This document shows, piece by piece, positions 33,931 through 43,458 of a stretch of 64,000 nt of DNA. Under the pieces are notes generated by a model that worked only from the letters and a program-made list of their open reading frames with translations, had not been told where the DNA came from and did no database searches. Position 1 is the stretch's first letter. Each line of letters starts with the position of its first letter. The stretch covers positions 1 to 64,000 of the forward strand of contig NZ_VUNQ01000006.1 in the NCBI RefSeq assembly GCF_009695605.1. Reading direction: 5' to 3'. Both the position numbers and the translations under genes were made by a program. The DNA is from Tissierella pigra (lineage in GTDB: Bacteria; Bacillota; Clostridia; Tissierellales; Tissierellaceae).

Positions 33931-34185
33931 TTATTTGTTTCTTTTAAGATTATTTTGTTCAATTAACTTTTTATTTATATAATCATAACCATTTGGTCTA
34001 TGGGGTAAAAGACAATTAGAGCAGTCCTTCACACCATAATTTTCCATATGATTCCCGCCACAATCCTCTAATAAATATAAGGGGCAATAGCAAAACATAC
34101 AATTAAACTCTTCTGTATTTTCTACTTTATGACATGGAAAATAGTCACAATCAGTATTTCTATAAAATCTATAGGAATTTTCCAT
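33931..34185 (-). CDS. Cys-rich small domain protein in the cobalamin operon
   Basis: 84 residues with ten Cys and two His arranged as C-x4-C-H, FNCMFCYCPLY, EDCGGNH and VKDCSNCLLPHRP. It fits the small Cys-rich family found in clostridial and archaeal cobalamin loci, whose role is unknown; zinc or iron-sulfur binding is likely. GAAAGGAGAGATATAA precedes the ATG, and it is tightly packed between cbiJ and cobT. A role in cobalt handling or lower-ligand attachment is only inferred from position. Confidence 0.85.
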   Translation of the reverse strand: MENSYRFYRNTDCDYFPCHKVENTEEFNCMFCYCPLYLLEDCGGNHMENYGVKDCSNCLLPHRPNGYDYINKKLIEQNNLKRNK

Positions 34186-34935
34186 TTATATCTCTCCTTT
34201 CTTATTATTTTTTTCTCTGATTATATTCTCTATTATATTTAAATCTCTAATTCCATTTTCATATCCTCTGCCTATTACTATTGGTGTTATATCTAATTCC
34301 TTGCAGGCCTTTATCTTTTCCAGAGTACCTCCTCTATGCCCACTATCTTTCATAACACAATATTTAGGATTATATTCCTCAAACATAACCTTATTATATT
34401 CCTTAGAAAATGGGCCTAATACTGCAACTATATCTTTCATCTGTACATTATATTTCTTACATTCCTCTATGCTTTCTAATGCAGGAAGTATTCTATATAT
34501 AAATCTATTATTTCCTCGTATCTTTTCAAAATCTCCAATATTTTTAGAGCCTGTTGTAAAAAACACTGTTCCTGAAATCTTTGATATATATTCATAAGCT
34601 TCCTCGTAGCTTTGTAAATAGATAATATTATTTTCTACGTCTACTTTATCTCTTATATATCTAATATAATCTATTTCTAAAGTGTTTGCCACTTTTTTTG
34701 CATTTTCTGATACTATTCTAGCATAGGGATGAGTTAAATCTACTATTAAAGATATTTTGTTTTTCTTGGAAAACTCTATCATTTCCTCATAATTCATTCT
34801 CCCTATTAGAATTTTATTACTATGAAGAAATTCCTTTCCTCCATCTGTTGCCATGGTAACAATATAATTATCTATATCTTTTATCCTATTTACTATTTCT
34901 CGTGCTTCGCTGGTTCCACCTATTATCCAAATCAT
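34186..34935 (-). CDS. cbiJ: Cobalt-precorrin-6A reductase
   Basis: 249 residues. It catalyses the NADH-dependent reduction of the corrin ring. The N-terminal IWIIGGTSEAREIVNRI is the nucleotide-binding start of CbiJ/CobK, followed by DLTHPYARIVSENA, FFTTGSKNIGDF, AVLGPFSKEYN and the C-terminal SGHRGGTLEKIKACKELDITPIVIGR. The ATG overlaps the cbiH stop codon by 4 bases. Confidence 0.93.
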   Translation of the reverse strand: MIWIIGGTSEAREIVNRIKDIDNYIVTMATDGGKEFLHSNKILIGRMNYEEMIEFSKKNKISLIVDLTHPYARIVSENAKKVANTLEIDYIRYIRDKVDVENNIIYLQSYEEAYEYISKISGTVFFTTGSKNIGDFEKIRGNNRFIYRILPALESIEECKKYNVQMKDIVAVLGPFSKEYNKVMFEEYNPKYCVMKDSGHRGGTLEKIKACKELDITPIVIGRGYENGIRDLNIIENIIREKNNKKGEI

Positions 34936-35654
34936 TTTATATTGTATCCTCTTGGTGTAATGATTTTATCACCCTTTATATAAGTGTTGGAATTTCCAAT
35001 AATAAGTACGCAAAGCATATCTACTTTATCATAATCTATACTTCCTAAAGTAGTAATAATGATTTCTGTCCCTTCTCTACCTGAATTTTTAACTATACCT
35101 ACTGGTGTATCAATTTTTCTATGATTTAAGATTATATTTACTGCCTTCTCTAGGTGTTCCTTTCTTCCCTTTGATTTAGGATTATATATGGAAATTACAA
35201 AATCAGCCTCAGCAGCTTTTTCTAATCTGCTTTCTATTACTTCCCAAGGAGTAAGTAAGTCAGACAAACTAATTGAGGTATAGTCGTGCATAATAGGAGA
35301 ACCTAGTTCTGCTGCTGCAGAAAATGCCGCTGTAACTCCTGGTATTATTTCCACTTCTATGTCTTCTGCCAATTCTAAAATCGGCCCTGCCATTCCATAA
35401 AGACCCGAGTCCCCTGTACTTACAATTGCTGTATTTTTTCCTTCTCTAACCTTTTCTATGGCCACTTTACATCTCTCTATTTCACCTTTCATTCCTGTGG
35501 AAAAAAGTTCTTTTCCCTCTACTAAATCTCCCAAATATTCTATATAAGGAGTATAGCCTACTACCAAATCGCTTTTTTTAATTACTTCCACCGCTTTATA
35601 AGTCATATGTTCTCTACCGCCTGGTCCTATGCCTACTACATATAATTTAGCCAT
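34932..35654 (-). CDS. cbiH: Cobalt-precorrin-3 C17-methyltransferase
   Basis: 240-residue SAM-dependent methyltransferase that also contracts the ring in the anaerobic pathway. It has the tetrapyrrole methylase fold: LYVVGIGPGGREHMTYKAVEVI at the N-terminus, VSTGDSGLYGMAGPI, and IPGVTAAFSAAAELGSP. VGYTPYIEYLGDLVEGK and SIYNPKSKGRKEHL are typical for CbiH/CobJ. It overlaps cbiG by 8 bases. Confidence 0.93.
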   Translation of the reverse strand: MAKLYVVGIGPGGREHMTYKAVEVIKKSDLVVGYTPYIEYLGDLVEGKELFSTGMKGEIERCKVAIEKVREGKNTAIVSTGDSGLYGMAGPILELAEDIEVEIIPGVTAAFSAAAELGSPIMHDYTSISLSDLLTPWEVIESRLEKAAEADFVISIYNPKSKGRKEHLEKAVNIILNHRKIDTPVGIVKNSGREGTEIIITTLGSIDYDKVDMLCVLIIGNSNTYIKGDKIITPRGYNIK

Positions 35655-36669
35655 TTCTTATCTCCTTTGATATGGATATTGTAATACCATTATATTTTGA
35701 TTTCTCTTTAATTAATTTTCCTCCAAGTAAGTATGCGGAAGGCTCTGATACTGAATAAACGCCTATTGTATCTTTCACAAACTGAGATTTCTCAAATTTA
35801 TCTTCTACCTCTTTTATTTCCTCTATGGTAAATATTTTAATTGGACAATTAAAATATTTTGCAGCTTCTATAATACCTTCTTCATCTTTTTTTACTTCTA
35901 CTGTACCAATAGCTTGTATACTATTCTCTGAAAGATTTAATTCCTTCATGGCAGATTTTACAGATTCAATAATTCTTTTTCCCTCTACTCCTTTTCTACA
36001 TCCAATTCCAATATTTATATTTCTAGGTCTTAGATATATATAGGGAATATTTATATTTTCAATCTGTTGGTTTTCTGAACTTACTATAACTAAACCTTCT
36101 ATTTCAGAAGGTATATTGTTTAAATCTTTAACTGTTACTATATTGGGATAATTAATTGTTTTATTATCTTCAGAATAAAATCCCAAGGTCTTCCCATTTA
36201 CCATGATTCCAGTTATTTTAGTCACCAATTTCATATTATCCATATAATAGTTGTTTTTCTTAGCAAATATATCTATTGCCTCTATGCCTCTATTATCAGA
36301 TGCAGTAGTTATAACTGGCATAGCATCTATTGCTTTTGCAATCCAATTAGAAAGCTCATTTGCCCCACCTAAATGTCCTGACAATAAAGATATGGAAAAT
36401 CTGCCACAGTCATCTATGACTACTATTGCTGGATCCATAGTTTTGTTTTTTATATATGAATTTATCATTCGTATGGCTATGCCAGTAGATGAAATAAACA
36501 CTAATCCATTATATTCTTTCCAGATATAATCCAATCGACTTTTTATTCCGCCTTCTATTTCATCATTTGAATAATGATGAAATAGATATTTTCCCTTTTC
36601 ACTAAGGGTTTTTAATTTGTCACCTATTTCTTTACCTTTATGGGTAAAGGATAGACAGGCTATTTTCAT
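35647..36669 (-). CDS. cbiG: Cobalt-precorrin-5A hydrolase
   Basis: 340 residues. It opens the delta-lactone of cobalt-precorrin-5A and releases acetaldehyde, a step of the anaerobic pathway only. The N-terminal domain contains LVFISSTGIAIRMI and VIDDCGRFSISLLSGHLGGANELS; the C-terminal domain has NIGIGCRKGVEGKRI and GVYSVSEPSAYLLGG. Overlaps of 4 bases with cbiF and 8 with cbiH indicate coupling. Confidence 0.94.
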   Translation of the reverse strand: MKIACLSFTHKGKEIGDKLKTLSEKGKYLFHHYSNDEIEGGIKSRLDYIWKEYNGLVFISSTGIAIRMINSYIKNKTMDPAIVVIDDCGRFSISLLSGHLGGANELSNWIAKAIDAMPVITTASDNRGIEAIDIFAKKNNYYMDNMKLVTKITGIMVNGKTLGFYSEDNKTINYPNIVTVKDLNNIPSEIEGLVIVSSENQQIENINIPYIYLRPRNINIGIGCRKGVEGKRIIESVKSAMKELNLSENSIQAIGTVEVKKDEEGIIEAAKYFNCPIKIFTIEEIKEVEDKFEKSQFVKDTIGVYSVSEPSAYLLGGKLIKEKSKYNGITISISKEIRNG

Positions 36670-37421
36670 TGAGATGCACTCCTAAACTTATGGGTAAAAC
36701 TAGGGTCATATAATTTTGACCTTTCATACTCTCCTTCTATGAAATTGCCTACTAATATTTGTGCCATTTTATTGATATTCTTCTCTTTTACCTTTTCCTC
36801 TATATTAGAAAGAGTACCAAATAATATATCTTCATCTTCCCATGTAGCTTTATATACTACTGCTACAGGTATATCGTCTCTGCCATATCCTTTTACTAGT
36901 TTTTCTACTACTCTGCCTATTTCCTGTACTGATAAAAATATTGCCATGGAAGCCTTGTGTTTAGCTAAACTTTCTAAGTCCTCTTCCTTTGGCACTGGAG
37001 TACGTCCTTCTATACGAGTAAGTATTACAGTTTGACTTACATCAGGTAATGTAAATTCTCTCTTTATGGAAGCACAAGCAGCAGTAAAGGAACTTACTCC
37101 AGGTATTACCTCATACCCTATTCCCTTACTGTTCAATAAATCCATTTGCTCTCTTATGGCTCCATATATAGTAGGATCTCCTGTATGTAATCTAACTACC
37201 TTTAGATTGTCTCTTATGGATATTTCCATTACTTCAATTACTTCCTCTAAAGTCATTGAAGCTGAATCGTATAGTTTAGCCCCTTCCTTGCAAAACTCTA
37301 GATGCTCCTTAGATACTAATGAACCTGCATATATAATAACATCTGCTTCTTCTAAAAGCCTTCTTCCCTTTACTGTGATTAAATCCACATTCCCTGGCCC
37401 TGCACCTACAAAGCTAATCAT
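36666..37421 (-). CDS. cbiF: Cobalt-precorrin-4 C11-methyltransferase
   Basis: 251-residue SAM-dependent tetrapyrrole methylase. The motifs are FVGAGPGNVDLITVKGRRLLEEAD, VVRLHTGDPTIYGAIREQMD and VIPGVSSFTAACASIKREFTLP, the last being specific to CbiF/CobM. ILTRIEGRTPVP is also typical. An AAGGGAGTGAAGGATA stretch precedes the ATG, which overlaps the cbiT end by 8 bases. Confidence 0.95.
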   Translation of the reverse strand: MISFVGAGPGNVDLITVKGRRLLEEADVIIYAGSLVSKEHLEFCKEGAKLYDSASMTLEEVIEVMEISIRDNLKVVRLHTGDPTIYGAIREQMDLLNSKGIGYEVIPGVSSFTAACASIKREFTLPDVSQTVILTRIEGRTPVPKEEDLESLAKHKASMAIFLSVQEIGRVVEKLVKGYGRDDIPVAVVYKATWEDEDILFGTLSNIEEKVKEKNINKMAQILVGNFIEGEYERSKLYDPSFTHKFRSASQ

Positions 37422-37968
37422 TATCCTTCACTCCCTTTACTATAAATATGGGATTTTGTCCCTTTAAAAGTCCTATTTTATCCATGGTAGATACTTGAAT
37501 AAGTTGTACTTCTATATCTCTATATCTATACTTATTAAGTAGCTCTATAAAATTATTTAAGTTTTTAATAGTTATAAAATTTCCACATACTATTCCATTA
37601 TCTTCTAAGTTTATATCTAAATAAGAAAATATTCCTTCCAATTGACCACCACTGCCACCTATAAAACATTTATTTATCTTTATATTAGGTAAATCCTCTG
37701 GTGCTTGTCCTTTTATTATATCAATATCTACACCAAACTTTTCTCTGTTGGTCTTTATTAGTTCTACTCCTTCTTCTTCCCTCTCTATGGCATAAACCCT
37801 TGCTCCATGAAGAGCTGCTTCTATAGATATGGAACCTGTACCTGCTCCTATATCTAAAAATCTATCTCCTTTTTCTATGGCTAAATATCCTAAAGTTAGG
37901 ATTCTAATATTAAATTTAGTCATAGGAATATTTCCTCTTATGAAATCTTCATCTTTAATCCATTTCAT
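37414..37968 (-). CDS. cbiT: Cobalt-precorrin-6B C15-methyltransferase (decarboxylating)
   Basis: 184 residues. Class I methyltransferase that methylates C15 and removes the acetate carboxyl at C12. IKDEDFIRGNIPMTK is the family start, and FLDIGAGTGSISIEAAL the SAM site. FIGGSGGQLEGIF is also conserved. It is separate from CbiE, in contrast to the fused CobL. ATG at 37968 is preferred, being 9 bases after GGTGG; a TTG at 37974 is possible. It overlaps cbiE by 14 bases. Confidence 0.93.
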   Translation of the reverse strand: MKWIKDEDFIRGNIPMTKFNIRILTLGYLAIEKGDRFLDIGAGTGSISIEAALHGARVYAIEREEEGVELIKTNREKFGVDIDIIKGQAPEDLPNIKINKCFIGGSGGQLEGIFSYLDINLEDNGIVCGNFITIKNLNNFIELLNKYRYRDIEVQLIQVSTMDKIGLLKGQNPIFIVKGVKDND

Positions 37969-38551
37969 TTTCAATTACCACCACCCCAAGGGAAGAAATA
38001 TCTTCTATTTCTTCTCCTATGTTTCTTACTATTATTTTTTCATCATCATAAGACAGATTAAATCCTGCATATATTTTTCCTTTAATATTTAATCTATATA
38101 AATCCTTAGATATTTTGCTAGGCAAATTATCTTTATCTATAAGAAGTATACTAAGTCTATTGTCCTTAATACTTTCCAAACCTCCACTTCTGCCATGGAG
38201 AGACAAAAATACTCCTTCTTGCCATGATCTTTGAAGCTTTGCCATCATATATTGAAATGAAGAAATTCCAGGCAATACTTCCTTTACCCTCAGTCCTTTT
38301 TTCTTTAGAAATTCTACTATTCCAAAAAAATTAGGATCTCCTGAGGCAAGTAACAATATTTCTTTTTCATCATCTATGTAATTTAATATTTCTTCTACTT
38401 TATTTACTTCTACAATATCATCTCTAATATCTTTAAGAGAGTTTGCAATTCTTCCAAAGGCTAAAATATGTTCGGTATTTTCTATTTTTTCTCTTACATC
38501 ATAAGTTAAATAATTTGGATTCCCCGGGCCTATTCCTGCTACTATTAACAT
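37955..38551 (-). CDS. cbiE: Cobalt-precorrin-7 C5-methyltransferase
   Basis: 198-residue tetrapyrrole methylase. It begins MLIVAGIGPGNPNYLTYDVREKI and shows LLASGDPNFFGI and VLPGISSFQYMMAKLQRSWQEGVFLSLHGR, which identifies CbiE. It overlaps cbiD by 7 bases and cbiT by 14. With CbiT it performs the last two ring methylations. Confidence 0.94.
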   Translation of the reverse strand: MLIVAGIGPGNPNYLTYDVREKIENTEHILAFGRIANSLKDIRDDIVEVNKVEEILNYIDDEKEILLLASGDPNFFGIVEFLKKKGLRVKEVLPGISSFQYMMAKLQRSWQEGVFLSLHGRSGGLESIKDNRLSILLIDKDNLPSKISKDLYRLNIKGKIYAGFNLSYDDEKIIVRNIGEEIEDISSLGVVVIENEMD

Positions 38552-39621
38552 ATATTCGTACCTCTTTCCATGGAATATATAATTACTTTTACATTATAAT
38601 CTTCATCTTTTAAATACTTTCGTATTCTTTCCTCTGCTCCCTTTTCCATACGCTTTACAACACTGCCATAACCTGCTTCTATACATATATTTAATCCTTC
38701 TTCTGCTGTTACTGCATTATTTACTTTATTAAGCAATTCAACTGGGGCACCCATAAAAGATAAATAATATATAAACGCCTCCATTCTTCCATCGCATACC
38801 TTACTATGAGTATTAAATACACCTATGGCTAGTTTAGCAAATTTACCTATATGACCTATTAAAGTCATGGATTTAAACCCTTTATTATAAACATATAGTA
38901 GACTATCTCCTATAAAGTTTGATATTTTTACCTTTGGTTCTTTAATTCCCAATTCTTCTCCTATTTTTTCCCCATAATTACCTGGTACTAAAACTATATT
39001 ATCTTTTCCCTGATCTTCTTCTATCATATCCACTTCCATATATATGGTTTTTATAAGGGCTTCTTCACTCATAGGATATACTATTCCCTTAGTTCCAATA
39101 ATAGATATACCCCCTTCAATACCTATGTTTTTATTAAAAGTCTTTTTCCCAATTTCTTCTCCTTGGGGGGCAAATATAACTATGTCATAGCCATTATTTG
39201 AAACTTCCCTTACTTCCTTTTCTATCATCTTTCTAGGTACTGGATTAATAGCCGCTTCTCCTACTTCTCCAAATAATCCTTTTCTCTTTATTCTTCCAAT
39301 ACCTTCTCCACCTTCTATGAAAACTTCTCCATCATTTCTCTTAGAAACCTCTGCATATATTTCTATACCATCTGTATTATCTGGGTCATCTCCAGCATCT
39401 TTTACAATGGAACATATAGCCTTATTCCCTTCAATAACTGGATTAGTTACTTCAAGTTTTAGTCTAATATTAGCTGGTGTATCTATTTCCACATAGTTTA
39501 TTACACCTTTTTCTTCCAGCATAATAGCTGCTGCCTTAGCTGCTGCCGCTGCACAGGAACCTGTAGTATAGCCACATCTTAAACTTTTTCCTTCTTTAAC
39601 TACATACAAATCTAAAGTCAT
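38545..39621 (-). CDS. cbiD: Cobalt-precorrin-5B C1-methyltransferase
   Basis: 358 residues. It methylates C1 in the anaerobic pathway and is not related to the other methylases. The family features are LRCGYTTGSCAAAAAKAAA near the N-terminus, KDAGDDPDNTDG, EGGEGIGRIKRKGLFGEVGEAAINPVPR and LIGHIGKFAKLAIGVFNTHS. The ATG overlaps the cbiC stop codon by 4 bases. Confidence 0.95.
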   Translation of the reverse strand: MTLDLYVVKEGKSLRCGYTTGSCAAAAAKAAAIMLEEKGVINYVEIDTPANIRLKLEVTNPVIEGNKAICSIVKDAGDDPDNTDGIEIYAEVSKRNDGEVFIEGGEGIGRIKRKGLFGEVGEAAINPVPRKMIEKEVREVSNNGYDIVIFAPQGEEIGKKTFNKNIGIEGGISIIGTKGIVYPMSEEALIKTIYMEVDMIEEDQGKDNIVLVPGNYGEKIGEELGIKEPKVKISNFIGDSLLYVYNKGFKSMTLIGHIGKFAKLAIGVFNTHSKVCDGRMEAFIYYLSFMGAPVELLNKVNNAVTAEEGLNICIEAGYGSVVKRMEKGAEERIRKYLKDEDYNVKVIIYSMERGTNIC

Positions 39622-40238
39622 CTTCCTACCACCATATATAATAGAGCATTAATAATAGAAGCAGCCACATTACTCCCACCCTTAGTACCTACTGTAGATA
39701 TAGATGGAATGTCAAATTCTCTTAAATATTCCTTTGACTCCGCTGCACCAACAAAGCCTACAGGCACTCCTACAATTAGTTTAGGATTTGCTTTTCCTTC
39801 CTTCACCAACTCCAATATCCTAAACAATGCAGTAGGCGCATTTCCTACTACAAATATGTCTATACCTTCCTCTATGGCTAAATCCACTGCACAAGCCGAC
39901 CTTGTAGTTCCCAATGCTTTAGACATTTCAAATACTCTTTCATCATCTATGAAACATTTCAATTCACAATTTGCCTTTTTGAGAGCAGGTTTATTGATTC
40001 CCATATATGCCATCTTTGTATCTGTAAAAATTGTAGTTCCTTTGAATATAGCCTTTTTTCCTTCTTCTATGAAATCATTTTTAAATACTATTATATTTCT
40101 ATAGTCAAAATCTCCAGTTGTATGAATCATTCTCTTAGCTATTATCTTTTCTTCTTCTGAAAAACTAGTGTCATTCATGACTTCATCTATAATATCCATA
40201 CTTTTGTTTTCTATTTCCATAGGATTTTTTATATACAT
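39618..40238 (-). CDS. cbiC: Cobalt-precorrin-8 methylmutase
   Basis: 206 residues. It moves the C11 methyl group to C12 to yield cobyrinate. The catalytic His lies in AKRMIHTTGDFDYRNI; KANCELKCFIDDERV, TRSACAVDLAIEEG, NAPTALFRILELV and GVPVGFVGAAESKEYL are conserved. AAAGAGGGATAAA precedes the ATG. It follows cbiA by one base. Confidence 0.95.
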   Translation of the reverse strand: MYIKNPMEIENKSMDIIDEVMNDTSFSEEEKIIAKRMIHTTGDFDYRNIIVFKNDFIEEGKKAIFKGTTIFTDTKMAYMGINKPALKKANCELKCFIDDERVFEMSKALGTTRSACAVDLAIEEGIDIFVVGNAPTALFRILELVKEGKANPKLIVGVPVGFVGAAESKEYLREFDIPSISTVGTKGGSNVAASIINALLYMVVGR

Positions 40239-40239
40239 T

Positions 40240-41559
40240 TTATCCCTCTTTTCTTATGTTTTCTGCCATATCCAACAAATAATTAAAAGCATTTATATTT
40301 CCAAGGAAATTAATATGCTGATAGTATCCTAATACATTTTTATAAGTATAACCACATTCCCAAAATCTATTGTTATTCATTGGCTTTGTAATATGAAATA
40401 CTGGCTGTTCGTCAGTATCTACTTGAGAACGGTGATATTCATTTCCTGTAACAGTAGTGCCTTTTTTTCCTATTATTGTATCCTCTTTTAATTCTATATT
40501 TACATATCCAAATCTCTGTAGTCTATTTGTCATAATAGCATTTCCACTAAATATATTACACATGGGAATATCTTCTATAGATGTTAAAAGATACATTAAT
40601 CCTCCTGCCTCTGCTATAATAGGTATACCTTTTTCTGCATTTTCCCTTATATCATTTATCATAAATACATTAGATGATAACTCCTCTTTATATAGTTCTG
40701 GATATCCTCCACCTATATATATAATATCAGCCTTTGGAACTTTCTTATCCTTCATAGGTGAAAAATATTCTATATTACATATATTCTCTAATAACTTTAA
40801 ATTCTCATTATAGTAAAAATTAAATGCTTTATCATAGGCTAAGGCAACAGTTATATTTCTTTTTTCAGGATAGTTATATGGCTCCAGTTCTATATTATTA
40901 GTCAAATCAAGTATTCGATCTATATTTACTGTGTTTTCTAAGGCTTCCGCCGCCTTTGATATTAAATATTCAGACTGTTGATTTTCATGAACCTGTTTTA
41001 ATCCTAAATATCTACTATCAATTTCTAAAGATGTATCCTTAGGTAAATATCCTAATACTTCTATATTTATATATTCTTCTACTTTTTCTTTCAATAAAAG
41101 AAACATATTTTTATCCACTTTATTAAATATAATCCCTTTAATCCTTGAATCAGAAAATTCCACCATACCTTTTATTTTGGGAATTGCCGAAAACATTTCT
41201 CCCTCTGGTTTATATACCAATATAGCAGGAATATCTAACTCCTTAGATATATGAAAGCTTGAGTTTTCATAAGTATTATATATTCCATCAAAATACCCCA
41301 TTACCCCTTCTACAACACCATAATCTCCTAAATTCATCTCTAAAGAATTTCTTATGCCATCTTTCCCCATTAAATGTATATCAAGATTTCCTGCTTTTTT
41401 ATTTGAGGCTTGTTCTAGATATTTTGTATCTATAAAATCAGGACCTGTCTTAAATGCAGATATATTGAAACCTCTATTTTTTATGGCTCTAATTAGTCCA
41501 AGGGTTATAGTTGTTTTTCCTGTATTACTTGATGGAGCTGTAATCATTACGGTTCTCAT
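40240..41559 (-). CDS. cbiA: Cobyrinate a,c-diamide synthase with altered glutaminase site
   Basis: 439-residue enzyme that amidates the a and c carboxylates of cobyrinate with ATP. The N-terminal synthetase domain is intact (APSSNTGKTTITLGLIRA, SAFKTGPDFIDTKYL, VVEGVMGYFDG). The C-terminal class I glutamine amidotransferase domain has IPIIAEAGGLMYL, with Ala318 where family members have the nucleophilic Cys (AECGGLMYL). Other usual His positions also differ: TGNEYHRS for (R)GHEFHYS, and YYQHINF for Y-x-H-x-H-F (Asn417). The glutaminase is therefore probably inactive, and free ammonia may be the nitrogen donor. It lies one base after cobD. Confidence 0.93.
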   Translation of the reverse strand: MRTVMITAPSSNTGKTTITLGLIRAIKNRGFNISAFKTGPDFIDTKYLEQASNKKAGNLDIHLMGKDGIRNSLEMNLGDYGVVEGVMGYFDGIYNTYENSSFHISKELDIPAILVYKPEGEMFSAIPKIKGMVEFSDSRIKGIIFNKVDKNMFLLLKEKVEEYINIEVLGYLPKDTSLEIDSRYLGLKQVHENQQSEYLISKAAEALENTVNIDRILDLTNNIELEPYNYPEKRNITVALAYDKAFNFYYNENLKLLENICNIEYFSPMKDKKVPKADIIYIGGGYPELYKEELSSNVFMINDIRENAEKGIPIIAEAGGLMYLLTSIEDIPMCNIFSGNAIMTNRLQRFGYVNIELKEDTIIGKKGTTVTGNEYHRSQVDTDEQPVFHITKPMNNNRFWECGYTYKNVLGYYQHINFLGNINAFNYLLDMAENIRKEG

Positions 41560-42609
41560 CTATTTATTCTCCAATTCTTTAAGAATTTCCATAAGTTTTA
41601 TATTATTTTCTCTGCTCTTTACAGCAACTCTAATATGATTATTATCTAATCCAATAAAGCTGGAACATTTTCTAATAACTATTCCTCTCTCTAAGAAAAA
41701 CTTAAATACATATTCTTCATTCCAATTCAATAATTCAATTAAAATATAATTGGTTTCAGTAGGATATACTCTTATTCCTTCTATATTAGATAATTCCTTA
41801 AAAAGATAGTCTCTTTCTTTTTTTATATACTCTTTACTTTCTTCTATATATTCCTCATTGTGAAATATATAGTTTCCTGCTGATTCCGCCAACGAATTTA
41901 TGCTCCATGGTAATTCTATATTAGATATTTTCTCAACTAAATCAACAGAAGTACATCCATATCCTAATCTAATACCAGGTAATGCAAAAAACTTTGTAGC
42001 AGCCCTTATGATGCCTAAGTTTTCATAATTTGTATTTCTAAAAACTTCAATACTATCATAATCCATAGGGCAGAACTCAAAAAACGCTTCATCTAATAAT
42101 AAATATGACTTAGTTTTTTTTATTAAATCATATAGCATTATTAACTCTATTTTATCTATCCTAAGACCAGTAGGATTATTGGGGTTACCTAATATTACTA
42201 AATCACCTTTCTGTATTTTGCTCCCTATGGCTAGAATATCTATTGTAAAATCATCCTTATAAGGTACTCTAATTACTTCTTTTCCATGAACAATAGCTCT
42301 TTTTTCATATTCTGAAAAAGAAGGTGTACAGACAAATACCCTATTGGATAATATTATAAAATTATCTATTAGCTCTACTGCTCCATTACCAACTACAATA
42401 TTCTCATCATTACATTTTAAGTAACTAGATATAGATTTCTTTAATTTTCTATATTTAATATCTGGATATGCTTCAAGACTATTAAAACTATCTATTAAAA
42501 TCTTTTCCAATCCCTTTGGTGGTCCTAAAGGATTTATATTACTGCTATAATCTATTAATTCTCCATCATAATAGTCTTCGTAGGATAACAAGTCTCCTCC
42601 ATGCTCCAC
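41560..42609 (-). CDS. cobD: Threonine-phosphate decarboxylase-like aminotransferase
   Basis: 349-residue PLP enzyme of fold type I. SSNINPLGPPKGLEKIL, NIVVGNGAVELIDNFI, LGNPNNPTGL, YLLLDEAFFEF and AATKFFALPGIRLGYG (with the PLP Lys in TKFFALPG) match CobD, which makes aminopropanol phosphate for the nucleotide loop. It resembles histidinol-phosphate aminotransferase, but the operon supports CobD. The start is GTG (42607-42609) with AAGGTG 5 bases upstream. Confidence 0.87.
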   Translation of the reverse strand: MEHGGDLLSYEDYYDGELIDYSSNINPLGPPKGLEKILIDSFNSLEAYPDIKYRKLKKSISSYLKCNDENIVVGNGAVELIDNFIILSNRVFVCTPSFSEYEKRAIVHGKEVIRVPYKDDFTIDILAIGSKIQKGDLVILGNPNNPTGLRIDKIELIMLYDLIKKTKSYLLLDEAFFEFCPMDYDSIEVFRNTNYENLGIIRAATKFFALPGIRLGYGCTSVDLVEKISNIELPWSINSLAESAGNYIFHNEEYIEESKEYIKKERDYLFKELSNIEGIRVYPTETNYILIELLNWNEEYVFKFFLERGIVIRKCSSFIGLDNNHIRVAVKSRENNIKLMEILKELENK

Positions 42610-42645
42610 TTCATCACCTTCTTTATATAATATTATCTTATGGAC

Positions 42646-43458
42646 TCAAACTAAGTTTAAATCATTATTTGTTGAATTCAAACTCAATTTATGTGGTATA
42701 AAATATGGACAGCGATTTATTTCGTCTTCATATATATGTGCCTCTATTCTAAATACGTCTTTTAATAATTTAGCTTGTAATATATCACTAGGTTTCCCAT
42801 ATTCGCAAATTTCTCCATTTTTCAATACATAGATATTATTTGAATATCTAGCCGCTTGATTTAAATCATGTAAAACCATTATTACTGTAATGCCTAAAGA
42901 TTCGTTTAGCTCCTTTACTAGCTCTAATACTTCCAGTTGATAAGATATATCTAAATATGTAGTAGGTTCATCAAGGATTAGTATTTTAGGTTTCTGTGCC
43001 AGTGCCATCGCTATCCAAGCCCTCTGTCTTTCTCCTCCAGATAGTGTTGCTATATATCTATCCTTAAGCTTCACAAGTCCAGTCTTTTTAATCGCCCAAT
43101 TAATAATATCTTTATCATTTTTGTTTATTCTTTTACCAAAGCTTAAATGTGGGTATCTGCCATAGGATACAAGATTTTCTATGGTAACATCGGCTGATAC
43201 ATTTTTCACCTGTGGTAATACGGCTACTTCCCTTGCTATTTTCTTTGTAGGTATTTGAGATATATCCTTTCCATCAAGATATATCTCTCCCGAATAAGCC
43301 TTTATATATCTTGACAATGATTTAATGAGAGTAGTTTTACCCGATCCATTTGGTCCAATTATAGTAACTATTTCTCCATTGCTCACTCTAAAGTTAATAT
43401 CCTTTAATACTAGCTTTTCACCATATTTAACCTGTAAGCTTTTTGTTTCCATACTCAT
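42646..43458 (-). CDS. btuD: Corrinoid/iron-type ABC importer ATPase
   Basis: 270-residue ATPase. Walker A GPNGSGKTT, signature LSGGERQRAWIAMALAQ, Walker B ILILDEPTTYLD, switch His in VLHDLNQAARYSNNIYVL, typical of the FecCD/BtuCD family. It shares a base with the permease stop codon. Its place inside the cobalamin operon indicates corrinoid uptake, but siderophore or heme systems look the same in sequence. Confidence 0.88.
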   Translation of the reverse strand: MSMETKSLQVKYGEKLVLKDINFRVSNGEIVTIIGPNGSGKTTLIKSLSRYIKAYSGEIYLDGKDISQIPTKKIAREVAVLPQVKNVSADVTIENLVSYGRYPHLSFGKRINKNDKDIINWAIKKTGLVKLKDRYIATLSGGERQRAWIAMALAQKPKILILDEPTTYLDISYQLEVLELVKELNESLGITVIMVLHDLNQAARYSNNIYVLKNGEICEYGKPSDILQAKLLKDVFRIEAHIYEDEINRCPYFIPHKLSLNSTNNDLNLV

